Assembly (NCBI GenBank): GCA_033675265.1
Contig: JAUJYZ010000879.1
Location: 1 to 64,000 of the forward strand
Reading direction: 5' to 3'
Length of the DNA stretch: 64,000 bases
Origin: Actinostola sp. cb2023
Lineage: Eukaryota; Cnidaria; Anthozoa; Actiniaria; Actinostolidae
Under the pieces are notes generated by a model. It was not told the DNA's origin. It did not search any database and was given only the letters and a program-made list of their open reading frames with translations. Position numbers and translations under genes: made by a program. Shown here piece after piece: positions 57,804-64,000 of this stretch (positions within the stretch are counted from its first letter, which is position 1; each line of letters starts with the position of its first letter).

Positions 57804-58741
57804 TTATATCCCCTGTTCAGGAGAGAGTGGCCAAAAACCATACCATGTCCAGCGGCACGTCCTGTATAGCCTATATATGGGAGTGCCCCTCCCCCCGGGC
57901 ACCAACTGCAGCGAACAACAGAGCGTCGTCAGTTCATCTACCGCAAAGTTAGTTGTAGAAAACTATGTCGTGAAGGGGTATAATGAGTGTTCTTTTTACG
58001 TTGAGGTTGAAGTTCCGCTTGAAGTAAAAGTTTTATTACATGTTTATTAGTTAACGTTGAGGTAGTTCGTTGAGCTATAATATTATAATTTCCAGGGGTG
58101 TAGCCAGGATTTTTTCGGAGTGACGCAAAATTGTGAAATTCACGAATTGTATACACTTCACCAGAAGTACATAACTAGTTATGTACTTCTAACTTCACTC
58201 AATTTAGCACCTACTGTTTCTTCTATAATTTTGGTTCGATGCAATTGTTGGGAGGCACAACTGATATGACGAGCGGCGAAGTCGCAAGCTGCTAGGTATA
58301 GGTCTCTGAAATGGCATTTCCTGCCTTCTGAAAATAGTTTCCAGACATATCTTACCAACTTTTACTTTATTTTACGAACTCCCAATAATTGTATGATTGA
58401 AAAAGCCCAATTTCAAGCACAAATAACTAATCCCTACAATCCATAGCGTGATAATATTTTGTTTTTTATTTGCCTTTTTTTCTTCTTTTTTTCACTTTTT
58501 CTTTTTTCTAAAAGAAGCTGCTTTTTTTATTCAACAATTTTTTTAGCTACGCCCCTGATTTCTGTCTGGGAGGCACAAGTCTTCAATAAAATATGTTGTG
58601 TGATATAGCACATCCACATTAAGTATTTCTAAGCATCGTTGAAAATCGATAATTATCGATCGATATGAAATCGATGGTAATCAATGAAAATGATAATAAT
58701 AATAATAATAATAAATAAATAATAATAATAATAAATATTAT

Positions 58742-59625
58742 CATAGTATATAAGACGAGGTTCTATACCTTCATTTCATTCCTTCTCAAGGTAGTTAAGG
58801 CCTGGGTCAGGAGCAAAAAACGAAAAAAATACGTTTTCTTGACATTTAAACGTGGCGACTAGAGGTAGCTAGACGAAACTTGGCACAGTGATAGAAAACG
58901 TTAGGACAATTATACTTAACTTCATTTTAAGGGTTAGAGTGATCACGTGACCACGTGATGTCATTAGTTATTGATACAAAATTCGTTTTATTCTCCGCTC
59001 ACGAGTTTTATTTACAAATACAAGCTGATGTATCTATCTTACTTCAATTACCAAGTTGTATGAATCGCTGCATAGAGATTGGGATTTTCTTTAACACTTA
59101 AGGATATATTTGCTAAAACAGGTCACGTGACCTGAACTTTTAAACAATTTTCCTTAATATTTCTTTTACCAACATAACAGTACAAGATCTCTATGCAGCA
59201 TGTTATTCAGCTCTATTTGAAGCATTGATTTTGATATTAAAATTTTTGCCACTTACAAAACTCGAAAGCGGATTCACGAATTAGTGTTTTTCTGGATTAT
59301 GACGTCATAGATCACGTGACCACCACAAAAAGCAAGCCAAAATTTTAAGGATGTCAAAACTAACAAAATATATAAATATGACTTGAAAATGTATTTCCAT
59401 AGTCAAGCAATTCTTCATTCTGTCCTCAAGGTCAAACAAGGTCAAACCCATGCCTTAACTACCTTACGCACTTTATTCACTTACTTAGCGAAATTAAAAC
59501 TATAATGCGTTATATCTTTAGCGAACTGAAGAGGTTGAGAAAACGAAACTAGTTTTCGCTAAGTAAGTTAATAAAGTGCATAAAGGAATGAAATGAAGGT
59601 ATAGAACCTCGTCTTATATACTATG
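58742..59625. mobile_element. composite nested element (right arm)
   Basis: Mirror of 10007-10891. Contains the TTAA element 58795-59458 (E-boxes near 58943, 58951, 59123 and 59313) and the TA-flanked MITE 59467-59580. Confidence 0.7.
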
Positions 59626-59798
59626 ACATTTACAAAGTCCAGTTTGGGGTCTCAGCAAAAGAAATATCAGAGAAATAAATATTATCGACTATCGGAATTA
59701 TCGATTGGTATGGCCGGGTTTCAGTAAACTATTATAGATAGGCGAATTATTATTGTTTCGACTTAAAGAGTTTTTTAAATATTTGATATCAATGGATA

Positions 59799-61006
59799 GA
59801 TAAAAATACAGTCTTTCTTGATTTATTGGTGGTTATTTTGTTTCGAAGTGGTCTCATTTCCGGTCAGCGGTTGACATTTCCGGTGTTTACAATACGAACA
59901 AGAAACTACTTTCCTGTCGTTTTAAAGGTTTTAATGGCAACATTTCAGCACATAACAGTAATCAGGATACACCATGAGTTTTGCTTTGTCTGTAACAAAG
60001 TGCTTGGATCATATATGCAGCTCTATGGAGGGATTGTCCTGCTTCGATTGAAGTGATCGTCATGATATTACGCTCTTCGGTACGACTTGGTCGATAGCTG
60101 TGCAGTTTGTGTGAGCGGAATAAACAAAGGTTATCTTAATCTGGACATCTTAAAGTTGTAATTTAGAGCGTTTTCATGCCTGTTAGTGACTGCACCATGT
60201 ATGGCCAAGAATGTGGAATAATCAGGGTAAAATCACCTTGATTAGACCGACATTGTGAAAAGTGACCAAATTCGCAAGGTAGGTCTTTTATGAATATTTA
60301 TTTCTCAGACTTCGCGTCTTCAGACCTTCAACAATTGGATTGAATGTGTTTAGGAGATAATAAGAATTGCCTTTATAGTGATATTTAGTAAATGAAATTA
60401 GTTTCTGAGTGAAATAATCGAGCTATAACAAGACTAATTTTTCACATTTTGACCATTTCCCTCAAATGGTACGAACCCCCACCGTAAAATTATAATTTTC
60501 CCCAAAAAACTTTTTGTAGAATTTAAAACATCAATGTCTATAGAAGCTGTGATAAAAGTATCATTTCTTAGAAGAGCGTACTTTAGGAGATATCAGCCAA
60601 AGAGTTTAACCTGTTTTTCATGTCTACCAAAATGGCCGACATGGTCCCTCGTTAAGTGCTGATTTTCTGAGCGAATACTCAAAGCGAATTGTAGTGATTG
60701 ACCATTTTTAAAACTAGAAGAGTTGCCCTGCTTGTGGAACAAATTTTAATGAAATTGGTTTAAATGCGCCGGAGAACGAGCCTCATTCATTTACCCTTTA
60801 CTGGAGGGCATTTTGGGTTGAATTTGTGGCACATGGGCCAGAACGAACAATTGCCGTTGCTATGGCAACAATGCATTTGATGACCCCAACATGGGGTGTT
60901 TTTGTGCACTCCCCTGGGTGGTCTACCTGCACACAAAATTTCAAGGTGGGTGAAAAATTGTCATTTCCAACTTTGCTTGATTTTCTCATACACCTGCTCT
61001 TAATTA
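59799..61006. mobile_element. fold-back arm, short version (right arm)
   Basis: Mirror of 8629-9836; X-box at 60856-60869. Confidence 0.85.
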
Positions 61007-61349
61007 TTACATGCAATGGCCTAAAGGCAATAAATAAAGAGTTGCAAGATTTTAGCCCGGAAAAGCAAGAATTCCAGTCTGCATATTCTCTGCTCATGCG
61101 CAGAGTCGAGTACATCGTATATAAATAATATCCCACATGTGTTGGACTCTTGAGTAGCACGAAGTAGAGCCTGCTTTCAGATTGAATCTCATTCGGAAAG
61201 AGTGGTACTCTGTCCAAGGTCCCGATGATTGCTATATGAGGGATAAGAACTCCTTGGACTTTGAATTTCAAAGTACTCTTGAGCGGACTTTCCGGGGTTT
61301 CCAGGTCCATCATGTGACCGGATTTGATGCACCGGATTGGCTGGTTAAC

Positions 61350-61376
61350 TCATGAATAATTAATGAGTTTGAGAAT
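61350..61376. promoter_or_regulatory. CTCATGAATAATTAATGAG motif (right arm)
   Basis: Mirror of the palindromic motif at 8257-8283. Confidence 0.35.
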
Positions 61377-61537
61377 AAATGATAAGAAAATAAGAAATTG
61401 CATGATCTGGAATACAATCTGGTTCTAGAGATAATGGAACTAAAGTCTTAATGGTATTGACTTAGCTTATCTAGAAGTGTTTGAGAATATACAGCAATTA
61501 ATAGTATCGGGTTAAATCAGTGATTCTGTTGTGTAAC

Positions 61538-61647
61538 ATAGACACCTATATGCCCCAGTATATCGATAGTTGAGGTCTGAGAAGACTAATTGAGGTCTGT
61601 GTAGACACCTATGCCCCAGTATATATATCGATAGTTGGATAGTATTT
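61538..61647. repeat. outer minisatellite unit (right arm)
   Basis: Mirror of 7985-8095. Confidence 0.75.
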
Positions 61648-61839
61648 TTGGAAAGTCAAGTTTAGCTTGCTGCACTTGTTGATTTTGTGTTTATTTTGAC
61701 AAGAGTTCATAACTATAATGTATTTAAATCGCTTCATTCTTTTGTCATTACTTGCATATTGCGTCCATTGACTGAGGCCTGTCCCTACAAGCTCCCTATC
61801 CAGAAACCCTTCGTTATTGAACCTGTTGTCATTGATATA

Positions 61840-62167
61840 TTTACATTGTTTCCTGTTTTATTAATTGAATTGTCCATGCATACTCTTCTGAGTTAATCAG
61901 TTTCTCCGAGGGCTGAGGAGCCAGTGGTCTGAGAAGACGATCTATTTTCCCATACACGTTTTCATGATTGATTTTGTATGTTAGGCAGTTAATTTTCCCC
62001 GAGGGATGAGCAGCCAGTACTAGACAGTGGTCTGAGAAGACGTTATATTTGCTCAAATTTCTGTTTTAATGATTTAACTTGTCCATGCATACTTTCAGTT
62101 TTGAGTTCATTTTCCGGTCCTGCATGACTGGGCTCAGCAGCCATTGTTCTGCATAAGAAGACGATAT
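61840..62167. repeat. degenerate tandem repeat (right arm)
   Basis: Mirror of 7465-7790, with substitutions such as ATGTTAGGCAG against the left-arm complement ATGTTATGCAG. Confidence 0.55.
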
Positions 62168-62451
62168 TTGTGGAAACTATTTATTGCCTCCTTTCTCACT
62201 CCCCGTCAATTCGTTTTTATATAATATTTGCAGGTGAGTAGCTCTATTATTCGTCGAAGCTTCTAGTTCCCCCTGTTACGTTGGTTGTCATACCATTTCT
62301 AGTTCTAGATTATTCAGAAACTCGTTTGTTTCTTTACGGCAGTGTACTATGGCAATATGTTTGTTTCATGGCACCGCCCTCGATCATTCATTGTCCCTTT
62401 TACAATAGTATCGTTGATTGCGGCTTTATTGCATTCTTCTCCTTCAATCAA

Positions 62452-62680
62452 TCAGTCCTTTATTTATATTATTATTTATATTTATTTATTTATATTTATT
62501 TATTTATTTATATTTTTCTATTATTTTTTCTATTATTTATTTATTTTTTGCGAACTCATTGTTCATCCCAATTGTATCTGCCCTTTGTATATGTTTTATT
62601 AGTTCCGTTTTGCTTTATTTTTGCCAATTGTATCTGCCCTTTGTATATGTTTTATTAGTTCCGTTTGCTTTAACCCAATC
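62452..62680. repeat. AT-rich tract and 55-bp tandem duplication (right arm)
   Basis: Mirror of 6955-7170. The TTTA-type tract has a different unit order and length from the left arm. Confidence 0.75.
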
Positions 62681-62839
62681 TTAGTAGATCTCTCATCGAC
62701 CGTTGGTCAGTTTTGTTTTGTTTTCAATATAATATTTCCATTCCTTATGGTAGCCTTACTGACGCTCAGGCTGCCATCCCTTGGGTGGGTCCTTTTCCCG
62801 TCCTTTTGCTTCATCATAACAATTATGAGGCTAATCTTT

Positions 62840-63560
62840 ACATAAGGCTCTTTATCGTTTTCCTTTTGGCTCCCTTATTTATCATGACTACCCAAGGGAT
62901 GGTAGCTGGGCGTGATACAGTGTTCTAATTGTTATTCTTCGAAGTTTTGAGCGTCACTCTGTTACGTTAGTTGTATCATTCACGTTTCTAAATTATTCGG
63001 AAGCTCGTTGTTTTCTTTACTACAGTGTATTTAAAGTATAATGTTTGTCCTTGATAGCACAGACCACTTTCTTTGCTTTGTCCCTTTTACAATAGTATTC
63101 TTGTCTGGATTGCATTATATTCCATCCTTTTCCTTAGCATATGATGTATTACTTGTTCATGCCCCTATTGTGATCCGCCCCTTGTATACTCCACAAACCA
63201 ATATGGTTTTCGTAGAGAAGAGAATTTCGATATACGAAGCCCTGGCTATATTTGAACGCATAGCTGCATCCCCCGTACTCTGTCACTCTCTCGGATAAGT
63301 TGCACTCTCCCAAGAAGCAGCCTGAAGCTTACTTTTTAGCCATGCTTGCGGTCAAGGAGTTTGCGAAAGTGTTGAACATCTTGGTATAGGTTGGCATGTT
63401 GTACACACCTGCCTTTCCGCCCTAATCTCACCATTCTTGAGCTTGAGTGATGATTTATTTCATATTAAAGCTAAATCGTTCTACGTCGGCACCCGACGAG
63501 GTTTGGACTTATTAAGTACGAACTTGTCCGACCGGAGTTCCGTGAGTTATAGGTGTACGC
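62840..63560. other. outer right arm, diverged from left arm
   Basis: Mirror of about 5970-6700 but with a single copy of the block duplicated on the left. Noncoding; the 85-codon frame 63041-63298 has no domain. Confidence 0.6.
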
Positions 63561-63780
63561 TATAGTAAGTGTTTGTTGAGTTTTGGCGGCCCCTTAGAGG
63601 TGTGGTTTCCGGCATGCCGGTTTGAGTATTGGCGGCTCCTTATAGAGGTGTGGTGTCGTAGTTTGAGTATTGGCGTACTAGTTGTCTTGGGAATGGAACT
63701 TGGTATTTCGCCGGCCCTTGTCGCGGTCGGAATTATCTCCATTCCTTACTACGAGCATGAAAGGGACTGCCGCGAATAGT

Positions 63781-63891
63781 ATGCTGTTCAATAAACTCGC
63801 AGATCGTGTTTTATCGGGTCTAAAACCATTCGGCTTCGTCTCGTGGTTTTAAACCCGATAAAACACTCCTACTCGTTTATTAAACAGCACC
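63781..63891. repeat. long hairpin (right arm)
   Basis: Mirror of 5632-5742. Confidence 0.75.
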
Positions 63892-64000
63892 TTATAATAT
63901 AAAACTAGTTTTAAACAGGCTTTCTGCTTTGTTTTCGCTGCTCCGTACTATAGTACTAAAACAAAAAAATGCACGCTCAGCAACCAATCAAATCGCGCGT

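Larger units (their letters stand above)
5523..64000. repeat. giant near-perfect palindrome (>=58.5 kb)
   Basis: The two halves are reverse complements. Paired positions sum to 69,632-69,640 over most of the length, 69,622 around 28.6-29.2 kb, and 69,523-69,546 at the outer edge. Base 64000 pairs with 5523, so the structure continues past the window. Every element of the left arm recurs inverted on the right: boule, LINE, fold-back element and hairpins. Arm differences are mainly homopolymer indels (for example T7 versus A6 in the RT region, 18538 / 51090) and sparse substitutions. The outer 2 kb differ more: a 22-bp duplication near 5946 and an 85-bp block at 6690-6780 occur only on the left. 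The centre lies in the satellite near 34,870. It is either a genuine palindrome or a head-to-head assembly join. Confidence 0.97.

Noticed and set aside
5523..64000. Y- or sex-chromosome palindrome, by analogy with DAZ
   Set aside because: Nothing in the sequence shows sex linkage; kept only as an analogy.

Overview
This window reads as genomic DNA from an invertebrate animal. It is AT-rich, has GT-AG introns, one clear metazoan germline gene (a Boule/DAZ-family RNA-binding protein), the remains of an L1/Tx1-like LINE, a tRNA-like SINE head and very many miniature inverted-repeat elements. A cnidarian, such as an anthozoan, would fit the style of the repeats, but nothing here proves it. There are no prokaryotic operons, rRNA genes or CRISPR arrays.

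The dominant structure is a giant inverted repeat. From 5523 to the last base (64000) the window is one palindrome. Each left-arm position x has a reverse-complement partner near 69,634 - x, with small drifts caused by indels. The arms meet near 34,870 inside a 3.8 kb satellite of 20-bp units that flips orientation at the centre. Everything in the left arm therefore recurs in mirror image on the right, mostly with homopolymer indels and rare substitutions. The outermost 2 kb also differ by larger changes. The palindrome runs off the right edge, so its full size is unknown. It is either a real giant palindrome carrying two convergent boule copies, or a head-to-head assembly join (fold-back read or two haplotypes). 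The sequence alone cannot decide.

Layout. 1-5522 is the flank whose mirror, if any, lies beyond the window; it holds a run of small inverted-repeat elements and a hammerhead-like motif. 5523-8000 is degenerate tandem and hairpin sequence. 8000-13880 is a composite fold-back element with 1.2 kb inverted arms carrying RFX-type X-boxes, an interior stack of nested transposons and a 61-67 bp minisatellite at one end. 14560-14882 holds hairpins. 15460-21408 is a LINE on the minus strand, split by a TTAA-flanked element and by a hairpin-rich insertion. 21893-22385 holds a tRNA-like head and a second hammerhead-like motif. 25273-26821 is boule, with a probable 3' UTR intron filled by an ATTC-type array. 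27769-31455 is a stack of inverted-repeat elements, poly-C tracts and minisatellites. 32933-36697 is the central satellite. The right arm then repeats this in reverse.

The only host gene I can defend is boule, present twice: + strand in the left arm, - strand in the right, both pointing at the satellite. The LINE is broken in both arms by shared lesions, so those lesions predate the duplication or belong to a single locus read twice. Two TTAA-flanked elements per arm carry CACGTG boxes about 180 bp apart, and a similar E-box plus CRE-like pair lies just upstream of boule.
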